Below are positions 1 to 8,694 of a stretch of 64,000 nucleotides of DNA, piece by piece. Where the stretch lies: the NCBI GenBank assembly GCA_030425145.1, contig JAUHVK010000008.1:94933-158932 (forward strand), given 5' to 3'. Under the pieces are notes generated by a model. It made no database searches, was not told the origin of the DNA, and saw only the letters and a program-made list of their open reading frames with translations. Both the position numbers and the translations under genes were made by a program. This DNA is from Alphaproteobacteria bacterium (GTDB taxonomy: Bacteria > Pseudomonadota > Alphaproteobacteria > Rhodobacterales > Rhodobacteraceae). Every line of letters starts with the position of its first letter. Position 1 is the first letter of the stretch.

Positions 1-1075
1 GGTTAAAGCGCATGTCCCCGATGACGGTCGGCTGGGTTGCATTGTTTTCGCCGTCCGTCAGGCTTTCGTAATGGATCAGCCCAAGCGAAAAGAACCGGTC
101 CCGCTGCGCACGGGTCAGGGTCAACGCGCTGTCCAGGCGGTCTTTCTTGAAGTCGCTGTTGTAGTCGTTGAGATACGCCTCGTCGCTTACCGCTTCGATG
201 TCGAAGGAAAGGCGGTATTTGCGCGGCAGGGTGAATGCGCCTTCGGCAAAGAGCAATCCGCGCGCAACACCCTTTTCCAGGGTATCGCGGCTGACCGCGC
301 CATTTACGGTGATGTTGCCTCCGCGGAACGCCTGTCGGTACCGCATTTCCAGAGTCCGCGTGACCGGTGACACATAGGGTGTCAGCGTCAGGTCGGCGTG
401 ATCGCCGATGGGGATGAAATAGGGCAGCTTGATCCCAAATCCCAAAAGGCTCGAGGTCTTCAGCTCCGGGATCAGGAACCCGCGCGCCCGCTCCAGCGTC
501 GGATCGGGCAGGCGCATCCGCGGAATAAAGAACACGGGCACACCCAGAACCCGCAACTGCGCATCGTCGAAATAGATCTGCCGCTCTTCGGCATCGTGGA
601 CAACACGGGTCGCCCGGATCGCCCAAAGCGGCGGGCGGTCGCTGCCGCAGACCTGGCAAGACGTTGCGGCCACCTGGCTCATCGCGGTGTAGCGCCCTTG
701 CACCCGAGCCGCGCGGGCAGATGCGATCTGCAACTGTTCGTCCAGGACAAAGCGGGCGCTTTGCAGCAGCCCGTTCTGCAACCCCTGATCCAGTTCTGCC
801 TGCGTCGCAGTCAGCACGTCGCCATTGGGCTGCGTAATGCGGATCGGCCCTTGAATTTCGACACTGTTGCTGGCGCGGTCATATATGATCGACGACGCGG
901 TCAGCCGCGTGCCTTCGTAAAGCGCCTCGACATTGCCGGTCGCAACCAGCGTATCGCCGCCACGCTCCACCAACACCTGATCGGCCAGCAGCATCACATT
1001 GCCGTTCTGTGCCTGTGCAGGCGCTGACCACAGCAGCGCGGCAAGGATCAGGGAAAAGACCGTGCGCCGCATCAT
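1..1075 (-). CDS. lptD: LPS-assembly protein LptD (N-terminal part, cut by window edge)
   Basis: Outer-membrane LPS translocon component that receives LPS from the Lpt bridge and inserts it into the outer leaflet. Only the first 358 codons lie in the window; the gene runs off base 1. The start codon overlaps the lptG stop in an ATGA arrangement. Residues 1 to about 23 form a signal peptide ending in APAQAQ. An OstA/LptA-like beta-jellyroll follows (segments such as LLADQVLVERGGDTLVATG and LTASSIIYDR), then the beginning of the barrel domain with amphipathic strands. The pair CQVC occurs near residue 125, in the region where LptD proteins often carry cysteines. The gene order lptF-lptG-lptD in one transcription unit supports the assignment. 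Identification is from family knowledge of the jellyroll plus context. Confidence 0.88.
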   Translation of the reverse strand, partial: MMRRTVFSLILAALLWSAPAQAQNGNVMLLADQVLVERGGDTLVATGNVEALYEGTRLTASSIIYDRASNSVEIQGPIRITQPNGDVLTATQAELDQGLQNGLLQSARFVLDEQLQIASARAARVQGRYTAMSQVAATSCQVCGSDRPPLWAIRATRVVHDAEERQIYFDDAQLRVLGVPVFFIPRMRLPDPTLERARGFLIPELKTSSLLGFGIKLPYFIPIGDHADLTLTPYVSPVTRTLEMRYRQAFRGGNITVNGAVSRDTLEKGVARGLLFAEGAFTLPRKYRLSFDIEAVSDEAYLNDYNSDFKKDRLDSALTLTRAQRDRFFSLGLIHYESLTDGENNATQPTVIGDMRFN

Positions 1076-2166
1076 CCGTCCTCTCGGTGCAGGATCAGTC
1101 CCAGCGCCAACAGCACCGAAGCAAGCGGCGGCACCCAGGCGGCGGCAAGTGGGTTCAACTGGCCGTTCTCACCAAGGATTTGCGCGAAGTTACGCACGTA
1201 GTATAATGAAAAACCTAGAAGAACTGCCGACAGTACTGCGACCCCCGTGCCCCCCATCCGGCTGTGCCGCATGGTAAAAGCCGCCCCGATAAGGACCATC
1301 GAAATAAGAAAGATCGGCCGCGCCAGTTCCATCTGCAACCACACCGCATGGCGACGCGCGGAAAAGCCTGCGTCCTCCAGATCTGTGATGAACCCCTGCA
1401 ACTCCCAGACCGAGATCGCCGATGGCCGCCCGAACCGGTCCTTGATACTGTCTTCGGTCAGGGTGGAGGATACGATCAATTCGTCATGCAGCACGGAATT
1501 GGTCTCGGGGTTCACGCCGGCCACCAGCGGCCAGACCTTCGCCTCGCGCAGAGTCCACGCACCATCCACCAGCTCGGCCTCGGCGGCTTCGATCCGGCGC
1601 ACCGGGCCACCGCCTTCGGCATAAGCGACGAACATCACGTCATAGAGCACGGTCCCGTTGGTATTGGCGCGCGCTGCCTGGATCACGGTCTGCCCACGCG
1701 GGTCCGACTGGCGCAGCCACAACCCCTCGGCCCCGATGGACAGCGCCGAGGTGCCGCCATTGCGATAGGTCTCGCGCAGGTCGGCATAGGCTTTCGATGT
1801 CGCCGCTACGATCGGGTTGCCCATCGCCACCGCCAGACCACCGATCACCGCCGCCACCACAATCGGCCCCACCAGCGCCGTCAGCCCTGACCGCCCCGCC
1901 GCCCGCGCGACCACCAGCTCCGATGACCGCGCCAGCGCCACGAAAAGCGCTATAGAGGACAGGATCATCACCAGCGGAAGGATCTGATACATGCCTTCAG
2001 GTGTGTTCAGCAGCGTCAGCTTCATCACGTCGCCAAAGCTGACCGAATTGTCGAGCCGCCGGATCTGCTCCACCAGATCAAGAAGCACCTGAAACAGAAA
2101 GAAAATCCCGAAGATCGCGAGGAACGTCCACAGGAACCGCCGGGCAAAGTAAAGGTGCAGCGTCAT
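1072..2166 (-). CDS. lptG: LPS export ABC transporter permease LptG
   Basis: Inner-membrane permease subunit of the LptB2FG transporter, which extracts LPS from the inner membrane and pushes it along the periplasmic bridge. The product is 364 residues from ATG 2166, which overlaps the lptF stop (ATGA). It begins MTLHLYFARRFLWTFLAIFG, the usual LptF/G amphipathic N-terminus leading into the first membrane helix. Further helices lie near the LptG hallmark MILSSIALFVALARSSELVVARAAG, followed by a periplasmic domain and three C-terminal helices (near FLISMVLIGAAFTMRH and the last 60 residues). An upstream in-frame extension exists but lies inside lptF and is not needed. It is the second gene of lptF-lptG-lptD. 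Confidence 0.93.
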   Translation of the reverse strand: MTLHLYFARRFLWTFLAIFGIFFLFQVLLDLVEQIRRLDNSVSFGDVMKLTLLNTPEGMYQILPLVMILSSIALFVALARSSELVVARAAGRSGLTALVGPIVVAAVIGGLAVAMGNPIVAATSKAYADLRETYRNGGTSALSIGAEGLWLRQSDPRGQTVIQAARANTNGTVLYDVMFVAYAEGGGPVRRIEAAEAELVDGAWTLREAKVWPLVAGVNPETNSVLHDELIVSSTLTEDSIKDRFGRPSAISVWELQGFITDLEDAGFSARRHAVWLQMELARPIFLISMVLIGAAFTMRHSRMGGTGVAVLSAVLLGFSLYYVRNFAQILGENGQLNPLAAAWVPPLASVLLALGLILHREDG

Positions 2167-3293
2167 GCCGTCACCTCTGCGGTTGCACCACGTGGTTGCC
2201 GGAAGGGCCGAGCCGCCAGATGCAGCACGCCTGCGGCCATGGCGAACCCCACGATCGAAGGCAGGTAGATCAGCGGCCACAGGGCCGCATTATTGCGCGT
2301 CGGGTCCGTCACCGCGCTTTCCACCAGCTTGATGATGACCAGCAGGAAGATCGCAATCACGATCTGCCGCCCGACGCCGAAGCGGCTGAAACTGCCTGTC
2401 AACAGCGTCGCAAACCCGATCAGTGCCGCCACCAGACCCAGAAGCGCCTGCTGGAACCGGCCATGCAGTTCTTCGTAAATGCGCGCCAGTGGCACGTCGG
2501 TGAAGGTGGCCATCTCTTCGGGGCGGGTGAGCAAATCCCATGTCGGCAGATGCTTGGGCCGCAGGTTGAGGTTCTGGTTCTGAACGATCAGCGTGCCGAT
2601 GTCGTAGGTGAAGTCGCGAAACAGAGTGGTCGACAGAGTGCGCGTCTCGGTGCGCAGCGTCTGTGCCAGCCCGCTCACCATCACAAGGCGCGGCCCTTTC
2701 TCGGCCTGCACCACATAGGCGCGCTCGGCGGTGTAGGTCACCTCGCGGTCTTTCTGCCGCCGGTCCGACAGGTAAACGTCGCGCAATTCACCTTCGGGGG
2801 TAATGTCGCGGATAAAGAACGTCACGCCGGGGCCGGGGTGCAGGAAGGTGCCTTCCCGCAAGAGCCGCGCGCTGACCGATCCGGAAATCTCGACCTCGCG
2901 CTCTTTCAACTGCGCGACCGAGGCGGGAACCAGAAAATGCGTCAGCGCCGACATCATCAGCGCCACAATCAGCCCGAACATCGCCACGGGCCGTGCCAAC
3001 CGCCACGGGCTGTATCCTGTGGCCTGAACAACGGTCAGTTCGGAATCGCCCATCAGCCGGTTCGTGACATAGACAGCCGCCGCAAACGACGCCATCGGCA
3101 GCACCAGCGCAATCACGCTGGGCAGGCTGAGCGCCGTAAATTCAAGGAACACCCCCGCCGAATGACCGTCTGCAATCAGTCGGTCGAAAAGCACGACGGC
3201 ACGGTTCACCCAGTAGACCGCGACCAGCACCAGAGCGAAGAACCCAAAGAGAACCATGAGTTGCGACAGCATATATCTGTCGAATCGAGGCAC
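2163..3293 (-). CDS. lptF: LPS export ABC transporter permease LptF
   Basis: Partner permease of LptG in LPS export. The product is 376 residues. I chose the GTG at 3293 because an AGGGAT ribosome site lies just upstream and the protein then begins PRFDRYMLSQLMVLFGFFAL, the standard LptF N-terminus; a longer ATG start at 3374 would add an unconserved leader. The hallmark segment ALVLPMASFAAAVYVTNRL with SELTVVQATGYSPWRLARP (coupling helix) is present. A periplasmic domain follows, and three C-terminal membrane segments lie near LLGLVAALIGFATLLTG. It is the first gene of the minus-strand lpt unit and is divergent from pepA across about 130 bases. Confidence 0.93.
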   Translation of the reverse strand: MPRFDRYMLSQLMVLFGFFALVLVAVYWVNRAVVLFDRLIADGHSAGVFLEFTALSLPSVIALVLPMASFAAAVYVTNRLMGDSELTVVQATGYSPWRLARPVAMFGLIVALMMSALTHFLVPASVAQLKEREVEISGSVSARLLREGTFLHPGPGVTFFIRDITPEGELRDVYLSDRRQKDREVTYTAERAYVVQAEKGPRLVMVSGLAQTLRTETRTLSTTLFRDFTYDIGTLIVQNQNLNLRPKHLPTWDLLTRPEEMATFTDVPLARIYEELHGRFQQALLGLVAALIGFATLLTGSFSRFGVGRQIVIAIFLLVIIKLVESAVTDPTRNNAALWPLIYLPSIVGFAMAAGVLHLAARPFRQPRGATAEVTA

Positions 3294-3320
3294 GGCGGAT
3301 CCCTTCACACGACATGAGGT

Positions 3321-3335
3321 GGGCCAGTATGGCCC
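3321..3335. promoter_or_regulatory. Small dyad in the lptF/pepA divergent promoter region
   Basis: A perfect 6-base inverted repeat, GGGCCA-GTA-TGGCCC, lies midway between the divergent lptF and pepA starts. It could be an operator or chance; no known factor was matched. Confidence 0.25.
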
Positions 3336-3425
3336 AATACCCAAGGGTTTGAGGGAAAACCTGCCTCTGGTCAACCGCGCGCACGGGCGCTACCCCTATA
3401 TCCGAACTCACTTCAGGAGCAGAAA

Positions 3426-4901
3426 ATGGCGGAACTTCGCGCACTCGCATTTGTGCCAGTCGATATTGACGCTTTGACAACCGCAGAAGGCCGGATTGCG
3501 GTCTTTGTCACCCCCGATCTCAAACTCAGCGCCGGGGCGCGTCGGCTCAATCGGCTGACCAAGGGCGCATTGGCGCGCGCGACCGGCTCCGAGTCGTGGG
3601 ACAAGCTGGCCGAAGGCAAGGTGATGACGCTCGCCTGGCCGGTGGGCCTTCAGGCGCAGGCGGTGGATGTGGTGAAGCTGCCCCGTCGTCCAGCACCCGA
3701 ACTGGCCCGCAAGGCAGGGGCCGCGCTCGCCGTTGCCGCCGGGTCGTCGGCCATGACTGTGCTGGTCGAAGGCACCGCCCGCGCCGAAGAGATCGCGCTG
3801 GGAGTTGCCCTGCGCGGTTACGGCTTTGACGATCACAAGTCCAAGAAGGGCGATCCGTTGGGAGCCGCCACCTTCATGTGCACCAAGCCGGACGAGACGG
3901 AATCCGCCGCCGCCCCGCGCATCGCCGTTGCCGAAGGTGTTCATTTCACCCGCAACCTCGTGAACGAACCGGCGAACGTGCTCACCACCACCGAATTCGC
4001 CAAGCGGCTGGAAGGGTTGCGCGACCTTGGAGTCGAGGTTGAGGTGTTGGAGGAAAAGGCGCTCGCAAAGCTGGGAATGGGCGCGTTGCTCTGTGTTGGT
4101 CAGGGTTCTGAAAGCCCGTCGAAAGTGGTCATCATGCGCTGGAAAGGCGGCGCAAAGGGCGACGCTCCGCTGGCGCTGATCGGCAAGGGTGTGGTCTTCG
4201 ACACCGGGGGTATCTCGCTCAAACCCGCAGGCGGCATGGAAGATATGACCATGGACATGGGCGGCGCAGGTGTCGTTGCGGGCGTGATGCACGCTGTGGC
4301 CAAGCGCAAGGCCAAGGCCAATGTCGTGGGCCTTGTGGGCCTCGTGGAAAATATGCCCTCCGGCAATGCCGTGCGCCCCGGCGACGTGGTGAAGTCGATG
4401 AAGGGCGACACGATCGAAGTCGTCAACACCGATGCCGAAGGCCGCTTGGTGCTCTGCGATGTGATGTGGCACGCGCAAGAGGCCGAGAAACCGGCGGCGA
4501 TGATCGATCTCGCCACCCTGACCGGGGCTTGCATCATCGCTTTGGGCCACGAAAATGCGGCGGTCTATTCCAATGATGAACCCTTCGCAGGTGCGTTCCT
4601 CAAAGCTGCCGAGGCCGAGAAGGAAGGCGCGTGGCGGATGCCGCTGGGGCAGGCCTATGACGACATGCTGAAATCGCCCGTGGCCGATATGAAGAACATC
4701 GGTGGCCGTCCCGCTGGCTCGATCACCGCAGCCCAGTTCCTCAAGCGCTTCGTCAAAGAAGACATGCCATGGATCCACATCGACATTGCGGGAGTCGCAC
4801 ATGTGAAATCTGATCTGGACCTGTCCCCCAAAGGGGCCACCGGCTGGGGTGTTCGGGCGCTGGACCGTCTGATCGCCGACAAGTTCGAGGCGCAGGACTG
4901 A
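3426..4901 (+). CDS. pepA: Leucyl aminopeptidase PepA (M17 family)
   Basis: Two-metal cytosolic aminopeptidase that removes N-terminal residues from peptides; in some bacteria it also binds DNA. The product is 491 residues, typical of the family. An AGGAG site lies 7 bases before the ATG. The variable N-terminal domain covers roughly residues 1-165. The catalytic domain carries GKGVVFDTGGISLKP (metal ligands K254 and D259) and the signature NTDAEGRLVL (334-343, metal ligands D336 and E338). The gene is followed after only 4 bases by holC, a pairing I know from other alphaproteobacteria. Confidence 0.95.
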   Translation: MAELRALAFVPVDIDALTTAEGRIAVFVTPDLKLSAGARRLNRLTKGALARATGSESWDKLAEGKVMTLAWPVGLQAQAVDVVKLPRRPAPELARKAGAALAVAAGSSAMTVLVEGTARAEEIALGVALRGYGFDDHKSKKGDPLGAATFMCTKPDETESAAAPRIAVAEGVHFTRNLVNEPANVLTTTEFAKRLEGLRDLGVEVEVLEEKALAKLGMGALLCVGQGSESPSKVVIMRWKGGAKGDAPLALIGKGVVFDTGGISLKPAGGMEDMTMDMGGAGVVAGVMHAVAKRKAKANVVGLVGLVENMPSGNAVRPGDVVKSMKGDTIEVVNTDAEGRLVLCDVMWHAQEAEKPAAMIDLATLTGACIIALGHENAAVYSNDEPFAGAFLKAAEAEKEGAWRMPLGQAYDDMLKSPVADMKNIGGRPAGSITAAQFLKRFVKEDMPWIHIDIAGVAHVKSDLDLSPKGATGWGVRALDRLIADKFEAQD

Positions 4902-4905
4902 TCTC

Positions 4906-5364
4906 ATGGGCGCCGTCTATTTCTACCACCTGACGCAAAAGCCGCTTGAGGCGACCTTGCCCATGCTTCTGGGCAAGGCGCTTGGAGCAGGCTGGCGGGT
5001 TGCGGTGCGGGGAACCGATACCGCGCGGATGGACTGGCTGGACCAGAAGCTGTGGCTTGGGCCGGAAGAGGGGTTTCTCCCTCATGGCCTTGCCGGTGGG
5101 CCGCATGATGCGGCGCAGCCAGTGCTGTTGACGGTGGCGACTGAGGCAGCAAACGATCCGCAATGCCTGATGACCGTGGACGGGGCCGAGGTGGCCCCGG
5201 ACGAGGTCCAGCGGTTGGAGCGGGTCTGCATCCTCTTTGACGGCAATGATCCTGCAGCGGTCGATGCCGCCCGTGGCCAGTGGCGGAGCCTGACCGGGGC
5301 TGGATGCGCCGCGCAATACTGGTCCGAGGAATCGGGGCGTTGGGATAAGAAGGCGGAAGCCTGA
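4906..5364 (+). CDS. holC: DNA polymerase III chi subunit HolC
   Basis: Chi subunit of the clamp-loader complex that links the replicase to single-strand binding protein. The product is 152 residues, normal for the family. The N-terminus (AVYFYHLTQKPLEATLPMLL) and the central segment MDWLDQKLWLGPEEGFLPHG match the chi fold, with the conserved FLPHG and the late ILFDGND stretch. It starts 4 bases after pepA and is very probably co-transcribed. Confidence 0.9.
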   Translation: MGAVYFYHLTQKPLEATLPMLLGKALGAGWRVAVRGTDTARMDWLDQKLWLGPEEGFLPHGLAGGPHDAAQPVLLTVATEAANDPQCLMTVDGAEVAPDEVQRLERVCILFDGNDPAAVDAARGQWRSLTGAGCAAQYWSEESGRWDKKAEA

Positions 5365-5375
5365 TTTCACACATG

Positions 5376-5390
5376 TTAACAGAAGGTTAA
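5376..5390. promoter_or_regulatory. Candidate CtrA box (TTAA-N7-TTAA) upstream of lpd
   Basis: TTAACAGAAGGTTAA is a perfect match to the full CtrA consensus TTAA-N7-TTAA, about 140 bases before the lpd start. The site is seen directly; CtrA binding is inference. Confidence 0.35.
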
Positions 5391-5412
5391 ACGGTCAGAG
5401 TGTGTGACCCAT

Positions 5413-5448
5413 TGTTTCGCGCGCGAAACATTGGGTCCGTTTCGGACC
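5413..5448. terminator. Perfect 18-base palindrome plus adjacent hairpin after holC
   Basis: Bases 5413-5430 (half-site TGTTTCGCG) form a perfect loopless palindrome. Bases 5434-5448 form a second small hairpin, GGTCCG-TTT-CGGACC. Both lie between the holC stop and lpd. They may be a terminator or an operator; there is no clear T run. Confidence 0.4.
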
Positions 5449-5531
5449 TACCTGCGCGCACCCCATTGTGAGCCCGGACGCTTTGTCCTACGCTTTGCTC
5501 TAAACCTGACCTTGAGGGAGGAGAGCAGGCG

Positions 5532-6923
5532 ATGAGCAAGAGCTTCGACATGATCGTGATCGGCGCAGGCCCCGGCGGCTATGTCGCCGCCATCCGGGGC
5601 GCGCAGCTTGGCTTGTCCGTTGCGGTTGTCGAACGCGAACATCTTGGCGGCATCTGCCTCAACTGGGGCTGTATCCCCACCAAGGCCATGCTGCGCACCT
5701 CCGAGGTTTTCCACCTCATGCACCGCGCCAAGGAGTTCGGGCTGAAAGCCGACGGGATCGGCTATGATCTTGATGCGGTTGTAAAACGTTCTCGCGGGAT
5801 TGCGAAACAGCTGAATTCGGGTGTCGGGCATCTTCTGAAGAAGAACAAGGTCACCGTCGTGATGGGCGAGGCTACGATCCCCGCCAAGGGCAAGGTTCAG
5901 GTCAAGACTGAGAAAGGCACCGAAGACCTGAGCGCCAAGAACATCGTCATCGCCACCGGAGCCCGCGCGCGGGAACTGCCAGGCCTCGAGGCGGATGGTG
6001 AACTGGTGTGGACCTACAAACACGCTTTGGTGCCGAAACGGATGCCGAAAAAGCTTCTGGTGATTGGATCGGGCGCGATCGGCATCGAGTTCGCCAGCTT
6101 CTACAACACGCTGGGTGCTGACACGACTGTCGTCGAAGTGATGGACCGTATCCTTCCGGTCGAGGATGCCGAAATCAGCGGTTTCGCAAAGAAACAGTTC
6201 GAAAAGCAGGGCATGAAGATCCGCGAAAAGGCGATGGTCAAACAGCTTGATCGCGGCAAGGGCAAAGTCACCGCACATATCGAACAGGGCGGCAAGGTGA
6301 CGAAAGAGGAGTTCGACACCGTCATCTCAGCCGTTGGCATCGTTGGCAACACCGAAGGGCTGGGGCTGGAGGCGTTGGGTGTGAAAGTCGACCGCACCCA
6401 TGTGGCGACCGATCCGCACTGCCGCACCGGAGTTGAAGGCGTCTATGCCATCGGCGACATCGCCGGTGCGCCGTGGCTCGCGCACAAGGCCAGCCATGAG
6501 GGCGTGATGGTTGCCGAACTGATCGCCGGTGGGCATCCGCATTCGGTGGAGCCGGACAGCATCGCGGGCTGTACCTATTGCCAGCCGCAGGTGGCCAGTG
6601 TCGGTTTGACCGAAGCACAGGCGAAGGAAAAGGGCTATGAGGTCAAGGTCGGGCGTTTCCCGTTCATCGGCAATGGAAAGGCGATTGCGCTTGGAGAACC
6701 TGAAGGCCTGATCAAGACGGTGTTCGACGCGAAAACCGGCGCGCTCTTGGGTGCGCATATGGTGGGCGCGGAAGTGACCGAGTTGATCCAGGGTTACGTC
6801 GTAGGGCGGCAGTTGGAGACCACCGAGGAAGACCTGATGCAGACGGTGTTCCCGCATCCGACATTGTCAGAGATGATGCACGAAGCCGTGCTGGATGCAT
6901 GGGGCCGGGCGATCCATTTTTAA
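5532..6923 (+). CDS. lpd: Dihydrolipoyl dehydrogenase (E3 component)
   Basis: FAD-dependent E3 enzyme that reoxidises dihydrolipoamide, with NAD+ as acceptor, in 2-oxoacid dehydrogenase complexes. The product is 463 residues, typical length. The FAD-binding motif GAGPGGYVAA starts at residue 11. The redox disulfide is GGICLNWGCIPT (C42 and C47). The NAD-binding motif is IGSGAIGIEFASFYNTLG, and the dimer-interface active-site motif HPTLSE lies near the C-terminus. The E1 and E2 genes are not adjacent, so the complex it serves (pyruvate or 2-oxoglutarate) cannot be fixed from this window. The ATG follows a GGAGGAGAG-type ribosome site. Confidence 0.95.
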   Translation: MSKSFDMIVIGAGPGGYVAAIRGAQLGLSVAVVEREHLGGICLNWGCIPTKAMLRTSEVFHLMHRAKEFGLKADGIGYDLDAVVKRSRGIAKQLNSGVGHLLKKNKVTVVMGEATIPAKGKVQVKTEKGTEDLSAKNIVIATGARARELPGLEADGELVWTYKHALVPKRMPKKLLVIGSGAIGIEFASFYNTLGADTTVVEVMDRILPVEDAEISGFAKKQFEKQGMKIREKAMVKQLDRGKGKVTAHIEQGGKVTKEEFDTVISAVGIVGNTEGLGLEALGVKVDRTHVATDPHCRTGVEGVYAIGDIAGAPWLAHKASHEGVMVAELIAGGHPHSVEPDSIAGCTYCQPQVASVGLTEAQAKEKGYEVKVGRFPFIGNGKAIALGEPEGLIKTVFDAKTGALLGAHMVGAEVTELIQGYVVGRQLETTEEDLMQTVFPHPTLSEMMHEAVLDAWGRAIHF

Positions 6924-6934
6924 GACTGGCTTAA
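6920..6934. promoter_or_regulatory. Second TTAA-N7-TTAA motif at the lpd stop codon
   Basis: TTAAGACTGGCTTAA overlaps the lpd stop. It matches the CtrA full-site consensus but lies between convergent genes, so a role in initiation is unlikely. Listed because a second such site lies just upstream of lpd. Confidence 0.2.
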
Positions 6935-6967
6935 CGGAATCCTTCTAAGAATTTTCTGGAGGGTCTT

Positions 6968-6991
6968 GAGATTTTTCGTACGAAAAATCTC
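6968..6991. terminator. Perfect 24-base palindrome centred on CGTACG, with following hairpin
   Basis: Half-site GAGATTTTTCGT is followed by its exact reverse complement, giving a loopless 24-base palindrome with A/T tracts on both arms. It lies between the convergent lpd and SDR genes, where it could end transcription from either side. A further CCCCA/TGGGG hairpin follows at 6998-7015. As I recall, TTTCGTACGAAA-centred palindromes recur between genes in Rhodobacterales. Confidence 0.55.
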
Positions 6992-7031
6992 GGCCCGCCC
7001 CATAAAATTCTGGGGGTACGGGTTGGGGGGG

Positions 7032-7775
7032 TCACACGTGCTGCCCGCCATTCACCTCGATCTCGGTGCCCGTGACATAGCCACTTTGACCGGAGCACAG
7101 GAAGTAGATCACGTCCGCCACTTCGGCGGGCTGACCCAACCGTCGCATCGGCAGCTTCTCGACGATCTTGTCAGTGCCTTCGCTCAGGATGCTGGTTTCG
7201 ACCTCACCCGGTGCAATCGCATTCACCCGAACCCCTAAGGGCCCGAAATCATGTGCCATTTCCCGGGTTAGTGCCGCGAGCGCAGCCTTGGACGTGGCAT
7301 AGGCGGCCCCTGCAAAAGGATGCACGCGTGATCCGGCAATCGACGTGACGTTCACGATGGCGCCCTGCGCGGCGGCCAGTTCATCTTTCAACCCGCGCCC
7401 CAGCACCACCGAAGCAAAGAAGTTGACGTGAAACACCTTGCCCCAGTCCCGCAGATCGGTGTCGAGCGTGCTCATCCGTTCGCCCTTGGGGCCTTTTGGC
7501 GAGATGCCCGCATTGTTGACCAGCGCATCCAGTCTGCTGCCATCGAGCCGTTCCTTGACGGTGCGCACCGCCTCCATCGTCTGTTGCGGATCAGCCAAAT
7601 CGACCTGGATGTGGTTCCGCTCGCCTCCGGGCCATGGGCAGTTCGGGGAAAAGGCCTGTCGTGAACAACTGATCACGCGCCAGCCTTCTGCGGCGAATTT
7701 CTTGACGGTGGCGTGGCCGATGCCCCGGCTGGCGCCGGTCAGCAGAAGGGTGCGGGGGTACTCGATATCTGACAT
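7032..7775 (-). CDS. Short-chain dehydrogenase/reductase
   Basis: Cytosolic NAD(P)-dependent oxidoreductase of the classical SDR type; the substrate cannot be told from sequence. The product is 247 residues. The cofactor motif TGASRGIGHA is near the N-terminus, followed by NNAG. The catalytic Ser-Tyr-Lys is in VTSIAG...YATSK, and the late motif is GYVTGTEIEVNGG. I start at ATG 7775, which has an AGGG ribosome site 8 bases upstream, rather than at the GTG three codons earlier that lies inside that site. It is the last gene of a four-gene minus-strand unit. Confidence 0.88.
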   Translation of the reverse strand: MSDIEYPRTLLLTGASRGIGHATVKKFAAEGWRVISCSRQAFSPNCPWPGGERNHIQVDLADPQQTMEAVRTVKERLDGSRLDALVNNAGISPKGPKGERMSTLDTDLRDWGKVFHVNFFASVVLGRGLKDELAAAQGAIVNVTSIAGSRVHPFAGAAYATSKAALAALTREMAHDFGPLGVRVNAIAPGEVETSILSEGTDKIVEKLPMRRLGQPAEVADVIYFLCSGQSGYVTGTEIEVNGGQHV

Positions 7776-7823
7776 GAAAATCACCCTAGGCTGAGTCGGC
7801 CCACGGCGCGAGGTGCAAACGTG

Positions 7824-8402
7824 TCAGGACTGCGCGGAGAAGAACGCAGCGACTTTGGGTTGCAGCCATGCCCAGATCTTTGGCGCGCCACGATTGATCT
7901 TGGGGCCGATCCGGGCCTCGAACATCTCGTGTGTGACCGCATAGTCGATCCACGAACCCCCGCCAGAGGCGAGGTTCTGCATCGGCGGCTGCATCCGGTC
8001 GAGGGATTTGGCGAATTGCGCCTCGGGTGTTTCGTTGTCTTCGAATTCGTCCCAGAGCGCGCGGAACGCCTGGGCCTGATCGGTGGGCAAGAGGCCAAAG
8101 ATGCGGTCGGCGGCGGCAGCTTCCCGCAGGGCCATCGCGTTGGCATCATGGGTGCCAAAGACCGGCGCATCACCTGCGTCGATCTCGACGAGATCGTGCA
8201 GCAGGAGCATCTTGATCACTTTGCCGGTGTCGAGCGGAGTTTCCGCATGTTCTGCCAGAACCAGCGCATAGAGTGCGATGTGCCAGGAATGCTCGGCGCT
8301 GTTCTCCATCCGCGTGCCATCGCAGAGCGTTGTGGCGCGGAGCACCGACTTCAACTGGTCGATCTCGTTCAGGAACGCCATTTGCTGGTCAAGTCGGGTC
8401 AT
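7824..8402 (-). CDS. HD-domain phosphohydrolase (YfbR/HDDC2-like)
   Basis: Probable metal-dependent phosphohydrolase; relatives act as 5'-deoxynucleotidases on nucleoside monophosphates. The product is 192 residues. Metal-binding motifs are visible as ENSAEHSWH near residues 33-41 and LLLHDLVEIDAGD near residues 66-78, with a later D residue in the AKSLDRMQP segment, all as in the YfbR family. It sits between a small unknown gene and the SDR in the same orientation, with 40-50 base gaps. The substrate is inferred only from the family. Confidence 0.82.
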   Translation of the reverse strand: MTRLDQQMAFLNEIDQLKSVLRATTLCDGTRMENSAEHSWHIALYALVLAEHAETPLDTGKVIKMLLLHDLVEIDAGDAPVFGTHDANAMALREAAAADRIFGLLPTDQAQAFRALWDEFEDNETPEAQFAKSLDRMQPPMQNLASGGGSWIDYAVTHEMFEARIGPKINRGAPKIWAWLQPKVAAFFSAQS

Positions 8403-8454
8403 GTGGGATCTTGTCTGAGTTTGGAGACGGGCAGACCGCGCGGGTTAGGCGGTC

Positions 8455-8682
8455 TTAGCCCGGTTTCTGGATCGTGCCTTCGATGCGACCCTTGATGAAC
8501 GCGCGCGCCTTGCGCTCGGCGAGGCGCACGCGGATCGCAGTCAGGAACGCCTCTTCCAGGGTGGTCGAGGCCGCGCCGAGTTCGTGCGCGACCTCCATGA
8601 AGAAGCGGTCATCGTCGAGATGCTTCATCGCTTTGAGCGTGTCTTCTGCCAGCTTTTCGGCGATGTCATTGACCATCGACAT
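8455..8682 (-). CDS. Small uncharacterised protein (75 aa)
   Basis: Not recognised. It is a short, charged, helix-rich protein with no signal peptide or membrane segment. A GAGGAA ribosome site lies about 8 bases before the ATG. It begins 12 bases after the upstream alpha/beta hydrolase ends, so the two are probably co-transcribed. The sequence LAEDTLKAMKHLDDDRFFMEV suggests an amphipathic helix that may mediate protein contacts. Function is unknown. Confidence 0.7.
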   Translation of the reverse strand: MSMVNDIAEKLAEDTLKAMKHLDDDRFFMEVAHELGAASTTLEEAFLTAIRVRLAERKARAFIKGRIEGTIQKPG

Positions 8683-8694
8683 GGCGCGTGTTCC

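Noticed and set aside
2196..3317. Long open frame (373 codons) on the plus strand opposite lptF
   Set aside because: It is the mirror of a well-recognised gene; the composition is His/Arg/Gln-rich and no family pattern or ribosome site is seen.
3408..4907. Long open frame (499 codons) on the minus strand opposite pepA
   Set aside because: pepA is certain on the plus strand; the reverse frame results from GC-rich codon structure.
6938..6954. Weak ICE-like motif after lpd (TTCTAAG half)
   Set aside because: Only one half matches; the gene on that side is convergent.
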